Source: Mucor racemosus (Eukaryota; Mucoromycota; Mucoromycetes; Mucorales; Mucoraceae). From it: a stretch of 64,000 nucleotides of DNA. Positions within the stretch are counted from its first letter, which is position 1, and each line of letters starts with the position of its first letter. Where the stretch lies: assembly GCA_027405735.1 (NCBI GenBank), contig JAPEHQ010000007.1, forward strand, positions 372,001-436,000, written 5' to 3'. A program made the translations under genes and the position numbers. This document shows positions 1 to 10,779 of the stretch, piece by piece. Below the pieces are notes generated by a model that was given only the letters and a program-made list of their open reading frames with translations, was not told where the DNA came from and did no database searches.

Positions 1-576
1 ACATATTTACAACCTGACGTTAGTGTATCTAACGATGGAGACAAGATTTTATGTAATGAGCATGGACTCGAAAAGTGTAGTAAATGTCAAGTTGATTGGA
101 CAGAACATAATTTGTTAGCTTCTACTTTAAAGCATGTTAAAGATTTACCACCTCCCAACGCGCCTAATCCTACTCGCAATGCTCAAGTAACTCGACTCAA
201 GGAGGAAGGAAATAAGTATTTCAAACAAAATAACTATCCAGAGTCTATTCGATTTTATACCATGGCTGTTGATTTATCTTGGTCTCGTCCACTCTGGGAA
301 CCTTTGGCTTTTCAATATGTCCGGGAAGAATTGGCTCCTGTTTTAAGTAACAGGTCTGCCGCTCACTTATCGCTTCAAAATTATGTAGATGCTTATGTTG
401 ATGCTGAAATGGTTACTCGTTTAAAGCGTGAATGGAGCAAAGGATGGTTTAGAAAGGGTAAAGCTTTAGTTGGTCTCGGTAGAGTTGAAGAAGCCGCTGA
501 AGCATTCCAAACTGGTTTGAGATTTGATCATGAAAGTGAAGAACTCAAGAAAGCTTTAATCGAAATTGGACATTAA
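1..576 (+). CDS. TPR-repeat protein, 5' end cut by window edge (Sec72-like possible)
   Basis: The frame is open from base 1, with no start seen, to a TAA at 574-576, giving 191 visible residues. The N-terminal visible part has a Cys/His cluster, CNEHGLEKCSKC, followed by a linker. The rest is a tetratricopeptide block: EEGNKYFKQNNYPESIRFYTMAV, a middle helix pair around NRSAAHLSLQNYVDAYVDAE, and KGWFRKGKALVGLGRVEEAAEAF. TPR proteins are scaffolds for partner binding. A C-x-x-H-G-x-x-x-C-x-x-C segment before TPRs recalls fungal Sec72-type proteins of the post-translational ER translocon, but this is from memory and another TPR co-chaperone is possible. The gene converges on the Nsp1 gene with less than 100 bp between stops. 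Confidence 0.75.
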   Translation, partial: TYLQPDVSVSNDGDKILCNEHGLEKCSKCQVDWTEHNLLASTLKHVKDLPPPNAPNPTRNAQVTRLKEEGNKYFKQNNYPESIRFYTMAVDLSWSRPLWEPLAFQYVREELAPVLSNRSAAHLSLQNYVDAYVDAEMVTRLKREWSKGWFRKGKALVGLGRVEEAAEAFQTGLRFDHESEELKKALIEIGH

Positions 577-671
577 AAATAAATATTTACTTTTAATTTT
601 TTTTTTTTTCAAGTTTTTATTAAAGCTATACAATATTATGATTTTTTTTTGTTGTTGTTTAAAATACGATT

Positions 672-2531
672 TTATCTACGCAATGAAGGTTCTTGATCTC
701 TGACAACCTCTTCTTGTAATTTAGTAACTTCTTGGATCTTGTTTTGCAATTGAACTGAATGAGTATCGATCCATTGCAAAGATGATAAGTGAGAGTTGAG
801 AATTTGGACGATTTGAGTAACAATATCATCATCATCATTATTGGTTGCTTGTTTAGCATTGCCCATCTTGTTAATTTCTTCAACCATGACATTCAAATTT
901 CTGTTAACATCATCCAATTGACAATTGAGACTCTCAGCTAAACCATAAGCCTTTTCTCTTTGTTCATCAGCAGCTTGCATTGGTTGTTGCAAATTAGATT
1001 CATCAAAAATATCCTTGATTTGCTTTTCATAATTGTCAAGAATAAGATTTAATTCCTCTTGTTGTGCATTGATATAACTCAAATTTTGATCGATTTCACG
1101 CTGAGTAACTTCAACTTTGGTAACATTTTCATGCAAAGTAGAGATCTATACAAAGTTACATACATTTAGCATTGCTAATTACTGATAAATTTGTCAATTA
1201 TTACCTTGCTGCCATTCTCAATCAATTGTTGATCCCATTGAGCAACTTGGTTAGCTTGCTTGTGGAAATCCTTTGTTTGTTTCTCTAATTCCTTTGTCCA
1301 TAAATTAAGAATATCTTCCATGGATTTATTTTTTAATGTAGATGGTGTAGGGACAGAAATTGGTTTAGCTGAAACGGCAGGTTGTGTAGTAAGAGTTGAG
1401 CTGACTCCTCCTCCAAGTGCAGATGTTGCTGGAGTAGTAGTGTTAGTTGTAGTAGTTGTAGTAGCAGTAGTAGCAGTAGTAGTTGCAACTGTAAATCTGT
1501 ATTAATAAAAAAAAAAAAAAGAATCAAAGCTATTGATAATAAACCCTTACCATTTGATTTTTGTCCGAATCCACCGAATCCACCAAGAGAAGGAGTAGAT
1601 GTAGTAGCTGTAGATGAAGGTGTTGAACTGGCTGTTGAGGCACCAAATGAAAGTGCTGGCTTGGCTGCGGGAGTAGTACCAAATCCACCAAGGCCACCAA
1701 ATCCACCAGCAGCAGGTGTGGCAGTTGTAGATGTGGGAGCTGGTGTACCAAAACCAGTAGCAGGAGTGGAAGCAGCAGGTGCAGCAGCAGCGCCAAATCC
1801 ACCGAATCCAGTAGCGGTAGATGCAGCAGGTGTAGATGTGGCAGCGCTTGTGGTGGTGGCACCAAATCCACCGAATCCACCAGTGGCAGGCTTTGCAGCT
1901 GAAGCAGCATTACCAAAACCACCAAATCCAGTTGCGGCAGGAGTAGTTGTGGTAGCAGGAGTGGAAGTGGCAGCACCAAAACCACCAAATCCAGTTGAGG
2001 CAGCAGGTGCGGAAGTTGTAGAAGCGGCAGATGTACCGAAACCACCAACACTACTTCCAAATCCAGTAGTAGAAGCAGAAGGAGCTGAAGAAGTTGAAGT
2101 AGCACCGAATCCAAAACCAGTAGCGGCAGGAGTAGTAGCAGCAGAAGAACCAAATCCTCCACCGAAACCACCGGCAGCGGGAGTAGATGTTGCAGGAGTA
2201 GATCCAAAACCACCAAATGCAGATGTTGCGGGAGCAGCAGTACTAGCTGCTGGAGCTCCAAAACCACCGAAACCGCCTGCAGCAGGGGTAGAAGAAGCAG
2301 CAGGTGTAGCAGCAGCACCAAAACCGCCTAAACTTCCACCAGCAGCAGGAGTTGTTGAGCTACCAAATGCAAATCCAGTATTACCGGCAGGAGTGCTAGT
2401 AGCAGGAGCTAATTCATCAAAAGAATTAAACAATTATTCATTTAATAATACTGAAATCATATACATACTGGAAGCACCGAAACCAAATCCACTAGCTGGC
2501 TTATTCTGATTATTGTTATTGAAACTGAAAG
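672..2531 (-). CDS. NSP1: Nsp1/Nup62-type FG nucleoporin, spliced
   Basis: This is a nuclear pore central-channel protein. Exons inferred from GT-AG sites: 2469-2531, 1551-2408, 1205-1488 and 672-1145; reading frame is kept across all three junctions. The first two exons encode a Gly/Ala/Thr/Ser-rich domain with about 25 FG dipeptides, mostly as GGFG and TGFG. A Thr-rich spacer follows, then the C-terminal coiled coil starting near SMEDILNLWTKELEKQ and ending EEVVRDQEPSLRR. That coiled coil matches the Nsp1_C domain, which binds the Nup57/Nup49 (Nup54/Nup58) partners. The initiating exon upstream of 2531 was not found: an acceptor lies at 2532-2533 and the incoming phase needs one base, so the true 5' end is missing here. 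The repeat DNA is itself a degenerate tandem repeat. Confidence 0.88.
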
Positions 2532-2903
2532 CTACATAAATCAAAAAGATTTGTTGTTAATTTAAAATGAAAAATTCGCAGTTTTTTTATATCTCTAATC
2601 GTACACATTTATTTATATTTTTCTATTTGGATTCTCTTGGGGAAAAAAGGGAGGGTCTTTATAATATGAAAAATGAAATGGAATTAGAGAATTCAGATAG
2701 GTATAAGAAAAGGGAATGAACCTCTTTCATTTTGTCAAAACGCGTTCATGTTATCAACAAGAAAAGATTCTTTTTTGTGACGTCCACGGCTGTTTATGTG
2801 ACTGAATGCAAAGCAAAAAATGAGAAATGAAGAAATGCCTATGGATATGTATGTACTATTTATAAATTTATAGAGGTTTTTTTTTTTTTGTTCGATTAAT
2901 CAA
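2532..2903. other. Spacer between Nsp1 and the copper-fist gene
   Basis: No ORF or RNA gene was seen. It should hold the missing first exon, intron and promoter of the Nsp1-like gene, and ends with the 3' side of the copper-fist gene. Short homopolymer tracts only. Confidence 0.5.
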
Positions 2904-3260
2904 TCAAGACAGTAGTAATGCCTCGATTGACATTATATGGCGTGAGGTATTTAGGTTTTTAGTGGTGTTTGATGCTGTGTTTGTGAGGTGTTTTTTCTTG
3001 GATATTTTGGGACATACACATTTCTGATGAATATGTCTTTTTAATCGTTGTTCTCGACATTCATCGCATTGGCTTATTGGTCTTCCTTTTCTCTTGACTA
3101 TAACCAAGTTTCTTTCCGTATGATCACAGCGAGAAGATCTATGGCCCTTTTGTACTATTGAATATTTTGCTATACATTTATTGCTCATGAAATCTTGTTC
3201 TTACCTTGATGCATTCTGTGCATGTAAAGAATTTTAATTCAACATTTGACAAGGAAATTA
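2904..3260 (-). CDS. Small copper-fist DNA-binding protein, 5' end unresolved
   Basis: The exon at 2904-3146 encodes GHRSSRCDHTERNL, then VKRKGRPISQCDECREQR and the closing HIHQKCVCP, all hallmarks of the Ace1/Mac1/Cuf1 copper-fist (zinc-binding CxxC...CxH plus the (R/K)GRP minor-groove motif). A continuous read through 3147-3204 lacks the first Cys pair. Removing an intron (3147-3204, donor gtaaga, acceptor aaaag) joins it to FFTCTECIK at 3205-3240 and restores the expected spacing, so the intron is very probably real. The start codon was not located; the exon 1 frame stays open upstream without a convincing Met. After the fist only about 33 residues follow before the stop, far shorter than Ace1 or Cuf1, with no Cys-rich activation region. 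It is a candidate copper-responsive regulator or a fist-only protein. Confidence 0.75.
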
Positions 3261-3358
3261 GTAATCTAAAATATGATTTTATGCATAGAAAATGTCTTAC
3301 TTTGACAGGCATATTTTATATTATCGATTATAATCATATTTCTTTAATGCTACAGAAG

Positions 3359-3436
3359 AAGGGGAGAGAGAGAGAAAAAAAAAAGAGAAAAAAAGACTAT
3401 TGCAACTTTTGTGTGTGTGTGTATGTGTATATGTGT
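3359..3436. repeat. Low-complexity GA tract followed by TG repeat
   Basis: A purine run of G/A (3359-3395) is followed by alternating GT (about 3410-3436). It lies upstream of the copper-fist gene, in the divergent spacer shared with Med9 (3260-4072). A second short TG run sits near 3811-3825. No gene seen in the spacer. Confidence 0.7.
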
Positions 3437-4072
3437 AAACAAAACGAAAATTTATTAAACAGTTTTAAGGGGTTTTATATGTATGAAGTGACTTATTAAA
3501 AAGAGAGGAGAAGCATAACCACTATCTTTTTTATAAATGTATCATTTTATCAAGGCAAATGGTGTTGTTATTTCCCCTCAAAAAATAACTCAAATCAAAA
3601 ATTTGAAAAAAACGAGGCAGTTTTGCGATTTGATCTATTGTTCCTGGTCAAGATAAAATGAGGAGATATGCTCCTTTTTTTATTTTATTTCTTTAATGAT
3701 TAACTCTATTGATGATTATTCTACCGAGATATGTTCAACACATAAAACTGCTGTTATTTTCATCAATTTATACAACTCATAAAACTATTATTTCGGGAGT
3801 ATTCTTGATTTGTGTGTGTGTGTTTTTTTTGTGTTTCATTACTTTTGAGTCAATTTTGCTTGAATCAAATAAACTTATTAATGCGCATTTTGCAGATATT
3901 AATTGCGCAAATCATCTCTTAATTTTGACAAGCAGTTTTTCGGATATTGGTAGTGCGATTCCGTGAATGTTTAGGCAACAAAGGCGTCACGAAACTGATG
4001 ATCGCTTAAACAATTTTTCATTTTATCACCACCTTAAACACGCTTAAATCTCTCACTATCATAATATACAAA

Positions 4073-4369
4073 ATGGAATCACCTCAAAAAGATGCCATCA
4101 TGAACACAACATCATTTAAAAAATCAGATTTCTCTTTTGTAGAAGATTTTAATCAGATCATTGAACTCATGTTGACTGGTAACAATTCTGATGCTGTTGG
4201 AAAATCTGTTGCTCAACTCGAGGAAAAGTTTGAAAATGCAAAACAAGTGCTTGATTCCCTACCTGGATTACAATATACAAAGGAAGAACAAGAAGCTCTT
4301 TTAGCTGATGAATTAAAAGTGTTGGAGCGTAAAAAGATTCAACTTCAATCATATAAACAAATAAATTAA
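4073..4369 (+). CDS. MED9: Mediator complex subunit 9 (Med9/Cse2)
   Basis: This is a 98-residue intronless ORF starting at the first ATG after an AT-rich leader. Residues from about 20 on follow the Med9 pattern: an acidic/aromatic start DFSFVEDFNQIIELML, a helix AVGKSVAQLEEKFENAKQVL, the short conserved turn SLPGLQYTKEEQ, and a final Lys-rich helix LERKKIQLQSYK. In the family the LPG/MPG-x-x-x-S/T-x-E-x-Q turn and the closing K-x-x-L-L-x-x-Y-K are characteristic. Med9 sits in the middle module of Mediator and links activators to RNA polymerase II. Length is at the short end of the normal range. It is divergent from the copper-fist gene with an approximately 800-bp spacer. A polyA-type AT-rich region and a CT-rich 3' flank (4410-4446) follow. 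Confidence 0.8.
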   Translation: MESPQKDAIMNTTSFKKSDFSFVEDFNQIIELMLTGNNSDAVGKSVAQLEEKFENAKQVLDSLPGLQYTKEEQEALLADELKVLERKKIQLQSYKQIN

Positions 4370-5199
4370 GTCGAGCTACATACCCTTTTCACACAAAACC
4401 TTGACTTACTAGCGCTCCCTTTCTCTCCTTTCTTTCTTTCTTTTTTCTGTAACTGTAAATGATTAATTAATAAAGTAAATAACTCTATGCTTGAAATATT
4501 CAATTGATAAATATCGTTGCTTGTTGTGGGTTTATTTTATCTATTGTTATTTTTTTTTTTTTTTTTTTACTAGGGAATGGTGGCTTTCAACAGGTTTAAC
4601 TAACATTGGGAATAGTAACCAAGTAGTAAATATTATTTCCTATAATATACACCTTCTCTCTTAATAGTATAGCTTTAAATACTACCATTCATCAACATTA
4701 TTTCTTACAATTGCCTTTGTCACACCACTTAGTCTTAAAAATGGGACAAATTGTATGTTTCTCTCGTGGATATCTCAATCAATTTTCAAGGCTTTTGCAA
4801 TCATAATGTACTAAATCAAAGGTACAATTTAAGACATGAAAAGTGCATTACTTTTAAAAAGCATACCAACGCTTTTTTATTATTAATATCTATCTGTAAT
4901 CATCTTTATTTTCATATCTTCACTTTTACAAGTTTCAATGACACGGCTGCATTTGTGTTTACCAATATCGTAAGTAGAGTATTATGAAAGACGCTGATAA
5001 AAAATGGCACCTATTATAGTATAGTAAAATGCAATCTGTTTCATAAGATATGCCTAATACAAGTATCGGTAGTATGCTTAATTTATATTTTTTGGTAGTT
5101 GCAAGTGAGCTTAAGAAATAAGCCTTGGTGGGCAAAATTCAGTGAAATCTAATGATAACAAAATAACCCTTAAAATCGGAGCGTGCCTTCCTTTCTATA
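4370..5199. other. No gene recognised
   Basis: The Med9 3' region is followed by AT-rich sequence. An ATG at 4741 opens only a 21-codon frame (see rejected items). Nothing else could be supported. Confidence 0.4.
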
Positions 5200-6300
5200 A
5201 CAAACCCCATACTAGACAAATTTTAAGATATACTCAAGGACACTGCGAAATAGATATAGATTGGTTGCATTATGCTTTCTGCTTCTGAATTCGTTTTATA
5301 TCGCACAAAACATAATAACGCTTAAAATTCACTGCTCTCGCCTTGAAAACTGGGTCTCACTTTTCATCCTTCCCCAACTTTTTTTTCACTAAATAACACC
5401 AAAAAAAAAGTATATGCCAATGTACCTGAGATGTCCAACTTTAATTCAAAAATAAGTATCCGTAAATATCCTTTTTTTTGCAGTTGACATAACTTTTTCA
5501 GTGCTAATGTTTCAGATTTTTACAGGTATTTTTTCACCGGTATTAATTAAAAACTTTGAGGCCTCATATCTCTACAAAAAATTAAGCTATACTAACGCTT
5601 TCTAATAATAAAACTTACTTGTTTTGAGGTGCTATATAACATATGTAAGTATAAAAAAATTCTGGGCACTTTTATTTTTTTTTTCATTTTTTTGACATTT
5701 TTGTGGTAGATTTCAAAATATTTGTTAAATTAAGAAGCATTTTTTTTACATTCATCTCATCAAACTCGTTGAGCTCTCTTGGATCCAATTTAGTTTTTTT
5801 AAAAGTATTGATTTTTCGTGGAGATATCCTCAAAAATGTGTACAAAAAGATACCTCCATTCCTAGCTTCCATTTTTCCCTTATATACCTTCATCCCAAAT
5901 TCTGAATCTGAAAAAAATTTGGACAAAAATCTCGTTTTCTCTACGAAAAATGACGCTAGAAGAATCAGCAATAGCTCAATCGATAGATAATTAATTTGTA
6001 CATCATTTCAATTAATTATATTTAAAACGTCCTTATAAAAAGTGATGTGTATCCTCAAAAAACCTTCAAAATTTCAATTGCATTTTACGCAAAATTTAAT
6101 ACGAAGCATTTAGTCGAATGTAATTTAGCTAGATGCAGAATCTAAAACTATATAAAAAATATTTAATAAGCTAGGTCTACTTACTTTGCAGTTCTTGAGC
6201 TTTTAAACAAACTTGATTTTTGAATCATTTTCTGGTTGATTTGAAAAATAGATTTTGAAACTCAACTACTGAAGGTTATAAACTATAATGTATAAATTTA
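5200..6300 (-). repeat. Dispersed repeat A, copy 1 (minus)
   Basis: This is a diverged copy of a sequence also seen at 10780-11945 (+), 27925-28345 (+, partial), 49210-50330 (-) and 62270-63396 (+). On the minus strand the ORF 5971-5684 reads VYKGKMEARNGGIFLYTF then ISPRKINTFKKTKLDPRELNEF. The same protein with mostly conservative changes is found in the 49.6 kb copy, so this part was probably once coding. No domain was recognised. Terminal inverted repeats were not established. About 1.1 kb long. Confidence 0.8.
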
Positions 6301-7040
6301 AAAGTTTGGTGAAAGCTTTTGACATTTGTAAAGCATCCATAAATGTCCAAGTTGCTCAATGATTTGTCCTCTCAAATCTCATATCTCAATAAACAGTATA
6401 ATAATTTGATCCATTACGTTCCTTTAAGTTCAAGATCAAATATTACATAATGCTCCTAATTCGAATAAGTATCAAAATTTAATACAAATCAACGAACATG
6501 AGTAAATTTATCTGTTTTCTCCTTCCCTTTTTATTTTTATAACCACAATCCAAATAAATATATATTATTACTTATTCATCATTGTTGTTATTTATAACCA
6601 ATTGTTATATAATCCCATATAATCAATCATAAGTATTAATCATATATTAGTAATAGCAATTACAATTATTAACACCAACCTCTCTTCTCAATCATAGAAT
6701 CAAAGTCATTGGCTTTCTTTTTTTAGCTGATACCTCGGAGTGAAACTCTTTCTCTATCAACTCAAGCATCCCCTATTTTCAAAGGTATAATAACTTTGGT
6801 AAAGTGTAATGATCTATAATCTTGGACTAACAACAAAGGTGGATAATATGCTTATAGATACTATTCTTGCTATTATAAATTGGTGATCACTGGATTGATG
6901 AAGGTTGGTGTTCTTATTTGTAAATTAGATATTTATTAGTGAATAAATAAAAGTAAAGGGAGTGTAACAAGACAGATAAATCCACAAGGGATCATGTAAT
7001 GATTTCCTTGTAGTATTTATATAAGGAATGAGGCAAGGTT
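6300..7040. other. AT-rich spacer without recognised gene
   Basis: Very AT-rich, with many TATT/AATA words (6540-6660) that could be old LTR sequence, but no matching partner was found in the window. Confidence 0.35.
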
Positions 7041-7077
7041 TTGCATGAATGAAACTGAAATGTTTGACTCATCATCA

Positions 7078-7290
7078 TTACATAAAGCTTATAATTCCTC
7101 TAGCACATATACACCCAATGATGCTCAAATTAACGCCTTTTTGTGTGTACACTTTTACATTTGCTGGAGTACCAACTTTCGACCATGCACCCCCTCTCAT
7201 CAGTTGAGAGTAAAATCCAGCTTCATCAATAAACACACAGTTTTTCTGGAAATCAACACTGGTGTCTACTGTAACAAAAGTAATACTCGT
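7078..7290 (-). pseudogene. Tc1/mariner (IS630-type) transposase fragment
   Basis: The minus frame reads NCVFIDEAGFYSQLMRGGAW, then SKVGTPANVKVYTQKGVNLSIIGCI. This matches the central DDE_3 segment of Tc1/mariner transposases, where the second catalytic Asp sits in the (F/V)xDE(A/S)GF motif and is followed by the G-x-p-x-x-V and G-x-N-x-x-x-x-G-x-I blocks. Only about 70 residues are present. The N-terminal helix-turn-helix, first Asp and last D/E are absent, so it is a dead remnant. No TA-flanked inverted repeats were seen. Confidence 0.75.
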
Positions 7291-7499
7291 TAGCACTTAG
7301 AGAAAAATCTCGCATAAATTCTTAGTGCTTATTCTGAATAAAACTGTTACGCCAGGAGATTATATCAACCTCAAAGCTAAAATATGTACTAAATCATTTA
7401 ATAAAAATAAAGGAAAACTATTATAAAATGAAAGAGCACGCACACTAAAACTAAAGAACTTTATTATAAGATCGAACCATCTTCTTTTATATTCACATT

Positions 7500-7690
7500 C
7501 TCTAATTATATGACCTGTTTAAAGGAGTCTATTTATATATATACATATATCCAATCAAGTCTAGGTGACACACACTAGTTCCACATTTTTGTATAAACGG
7601 AGCTTCATAACATAATACACAGCAATGTAGAACTTAACATATCAAACTGTGTCGTAATCTTAACCAAGAAATGCACCCAGATCTGTGGAT
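7500..7690 (-). repeat. LTR-like repeat, related to 57735-57905
   Basis: The segment with ccaatcaagtctaggtgaca and cacactagttccacatt is the reverse complement, with scattered differences, of sequence at 57735-57905 beside the Ty3 Gag remnant. It contains a TATA-like run, and an aataaag motif in the minus sense lies just beyond. It is plausibly a solo LTR; TG/CA ends and a target duplication were not confirmed. Confidence 0.5.
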
Positions 7691-7879
7691 GCAACAAAAA
7701 CGTAGCAACCTTTTGAATTAAAGCAACCTTAGTGACCATCAGATAACAAAATGTATCAGTCGCCTACCGTAACAAAATATCAAACATTAAATAATGGAAG
7801 ACCAGTTGCTTAGATAACACTTTTTTCACTAGGGTTTAGGGCCCAAGAAACGGCATATTAATTGCATGCCCTTGATTGA

Positions 7880-8450
7880 AAAAATTACCAAGGGGGATGG
7901 CTAGCGATCACAATTGAGCTGTGCGAGCATAAGCAAGCGATCGAGCCCTATGCTTGAGCTCGCTTGAATTGCACTTTTTTCAGGTTATTACTTGCTTTGG
8001 CTTGTTTGATTAATTTTTTTTTAGCAATTTCCTGCTTGGCGCTCGACGAAAACTTTGAAAGCTTGCTTTTATGCTTGCTCGAATTGCTTTTAAATCAAGT
8101 AAGCAAGCATGTGATACAGGGAAAATTTATCCAATTTACGTAATTTTAACTTCAAAAATGTCGAAATTCATCACATTTTGAACCAATATCACGCTGAAAA
8201 TATATAGCACCATGCTTGCGCTTGCACTTGGATTTGCTCGCTTGCTTCTATGCTCCTGCTCGACTTGCTTGGCTTTTCAAAAAATTAAATAATGCTTGAT
8301 TTATGCTTGCTTGCTTTCAAAACTGAGAATGCTCGATATACAACTGCTCGACAAGCCGTTGCTTAGGCTTGCGTTTGCTTGAGTAATTTTTAAATATTTT
8401 AGGCTCGGCAAATGCTTGCTGAAATTGCTTGCGCTCGCTTGGGTTCGGTC
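7880..8450. repeat. GCTTG/GCTCG-word-rich block
   Basis: About 570 bp are crowded with the words gcttgctt, gctcgctt, gctcgac and aagcaagc in irregular spacing, on a locally less AT-rich background. Each unit differs, so this is not a simple microsatellite. It runs straight into the plus-strand pseudogene at 8416. Confidence 0.6.
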
Positions 8451-9071
8451 ATTTTGCGAACGCTATCCCAAACTGACATTAGACATGATAAACAAATTAG
8501 GATCATCATGCAATCTGGCATTATCATGTGTCCCCTTATCAAAGATACCTGCTCCTTTGCTCAATATATATCAACAACATCGAAAAGACCAGTTTAATAT
8601 CAAAAGTCTTCGTGGTGAACCCACTTTACACGCCAAAATAATTGAAATTCTTGATGTAGAGGACAATGACAGCAACAGGGCAAACTTTGCTTTTGAGTTG
8701 TAGAAAAGTGAGAAAGAAGCACACGATGCGAGTCAAAAGAATTTAGAATTGTATAAAATGTTTAGTCTCTGCGTAACCGATTTTTAAAGTATTTGCTTTC
8801 AATCAAGATGACTTTCGTAAAGACCATGAACGTTCATTCTGGGTTGAACGTATTGTATCATTATTTAAGTACCTTGGAGCTAGTGATCAGGTTGTATTCT
8901 CATGGTAAGTAAAACTTGTCAAACGTATTAAAATTTTGATAATGATATTTAATTGTTCTCCTGATAAAACACAGGTGCGAGGATCATGCCCAGTCAAACC
9001 AGTCAAACCAAAGGGATCCTGGTATCTGGTTAAATTATAAAAATAACATTTTTTCAGATGGCATACAGTAA
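8416..9071 (+). pseudogene. Decayed spliced gene, Mucoromycota-type family of unknown function
   Basis: The frame from about 8478 reads CVPLSKIPAPLLNIYQQHRK and RGEPTLHAKIIEILDVEDND, then meets a TAG after NFAFEL at about 8701. It continues KSEKEAHDASQKNLELY, hits a TAA near 8786, and resumes after a frameshift as VFAFNQDDFRKDHERSFWVE, then RIVSLFKYLGASDQVVFSW. A clean intron follows (gtaagt after 8904, acceptor cacag near 8973), then CEDHAQSNQSNQRDPGIWLN and a GT donor at 9068. So splice sites survive while two stops and a frameshift break the frame. The FWVERIV...FSWCE pattern is one I associate, from memory, with a large family in Mucorales genomes. Function unknown. Confidence 0.6.
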
Positions 9072-9880
9072 GTTGAGTCCAAGCTTCATTAGAAAATAGA
9101 GACTTTTGAGAAGAACTTGAATGATCAACTAAGTCTAAAATTGAAGACAGCCCATTTCTAATATATTAGATTTGAACAGACTATTAGTAATGCTCCTTTT
9201 CTATATAGATAAAAAACGATATTTACGTCATGATTTTTCTTTCGCGAGCACTAAGCTTACGGGTCTTGCTTTCATAGAAATATTGTAGAGCTGTCCTTTT
9301 AATGATTGTACTGTCTGAAATATTATTTCTTCCTACATAAAGACCATCATATTCAACCTGTTCCATGTCTTGGAACGCCTTTACTTTTTGTTTTTTTTGT
9401 TTCTTGTCTCCATGGGCTGCTCGATTTTACGTTTACTACTGGCGGAGGCATCAATCAGATCTGCAGCTTTTCTTATACCTACAACCATCAACTCCGCTTC
9501 TGCAACTGGTTTTTTGTAGTTGACGCTCATTAATCTAGGAGCAACATCTGACCAAAACACCATGTTGCTTTCATCATTTCTGGTGTTTTTTAGCTTTTTC
9601 TGCAGCGATTTGATGTGATAAAGTAGTTTAGCATTTTCTGAAAAGTGTTCAGGAACATACTAAATGTCTGTTGCCAAATAGTAATAACAAGTCTGCTTAT
9701 TGATTACTTTTTGTTTGCATAAGAATTCGTCGTATTTGGCCACGTCAAATTCTTCTTCTTTAATGCTCGCCCAGAAATCTATCAAAACACGTTTAATATA
9801 TGTTAAAATCAGCTAAGAAGTACATTAATACCATAGTTTTTTAAATTGGTTTTGAGCTCGCCAAAAGGATTTATACTCAT
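9060..9880 (-). pseudogene. Decayed spliced gene on the opposite strand
   Basis: ATG at 9880 opens MSINPFGELKTNLKNY. An intron (about 9779-9832) leads to DFWASIKEEEFDVAKYDEFL and CKQKVINKQTCYYYLATDI, where a TAG interrupts (about 9659). The frame goes on YVPEHFSENAKLLYHIKSLQ, then NMVFWSDVAPRLMSVNYKKP, AEAELMVVGIRKAADLIDAS and a Lys-rich stretch. After a frameshift in the A-rich run near 9390-9400 comes VEYDGLYVGRNNISDSTIIK and YESKTRKLSARERKIMT, a donor at 9226 and an acceptor at 9201-9202. A further part contains LDLVDHSSSSQKSLFSNEAW. It is a broken multi-exon gene of unrecognised function. It converges on the plus-strand pseudogene and may be the N-terminal half of the same family; that link is inference. 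Confidence 0.6.
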
Positions 9881-10779
9881 GTTTTTTTAAAAAAAAAGAA
9901 AATATGTTGTATAGGTTTTGTTTATCAAACAGCCGCCATAATGATTTTTTTTTGCTGCGACTATGATGTATAATTGGAGATTACCTGTATCAATAATATT
10001 TATCTAGATAGGGTATGCTTTTGTGGAATAGGTAGAGATATTTACGGATGCAGTGAATTTACAAACTAAAATGCTTGATAATAATAAAATAACCTAATTT
10101 CCAAGTGTCGCTCATAAAATATGATGCCACTTGAAATGTGAACAACAGTAATAAACAAACGCTTCAATTAAACACAATAACAAACGCATGCTAAAAGATA
10201 TGAAATAACTTTTTGAACCATACATGTCGTGTAGATGATAGCACCCTTGATCACGGTGCAATCAATTACATAAATGACATATATATTAAAACAGGGTTCT
10301 ATCCAAATCAATAATAATAACAAACAAAGATATCAATTTAGTCAACTACTCATCTATATTGAAGTTGCACTATCAATATAAGTAAGATTCAAGCATATAA
10401 AAATTACCCCTTAAAAATCAAGGTTATATAAAATAAATATAACAATAATAAACAACCATTTTTCAAAAGGTCGATATTATCACACCTGACATCAATTCCT
10501 TATGGTCAATGCTTTACATGATTTACCCCTTGAAATATTAAATCAATAACAATGTACTCAAAACTAGAAGATTACTAAATATAAATCCGTATAAGTCTGA
10601 TGGTATCCAAAGTTCCCCAAATGCCAAATCACTATAAATACCCTCATACTTTTTCAATTATTTTAAATTTTGAGAAATCTTTTGTAATAAAACTTGTGCT
10701 GATTATAATTGTATTTCTACCGCTTTTTTTTTTTTTTTTTTTTTTTTTAAGTAAACAACACCGTTATTTGCTGCAAGTA
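9881..10779. other. No gene recognised
   Basis: AT-rich, with many aataaaca-type words and a T-run at 10722-10748. No RNA or protein gene was supported. Confidence 0.4.

Noticed and set aside
1530..2321. Leucine-rich frame of 263 residues and the plus-strand Pro/Ala frame 1661-2509
   Set aside because: Both are shadows of the FG-repeat coding exon of the Nsp1-like gene.
4741..4985. ATG with Kozak-like context at 4741 and possible downstream exon FNDTAAFVFTNI with a gtaagt donor
   Set aside because: No splice combination kept the frame from MGQI into the later segment; every junction tried gave a stop. Left as unsupported.
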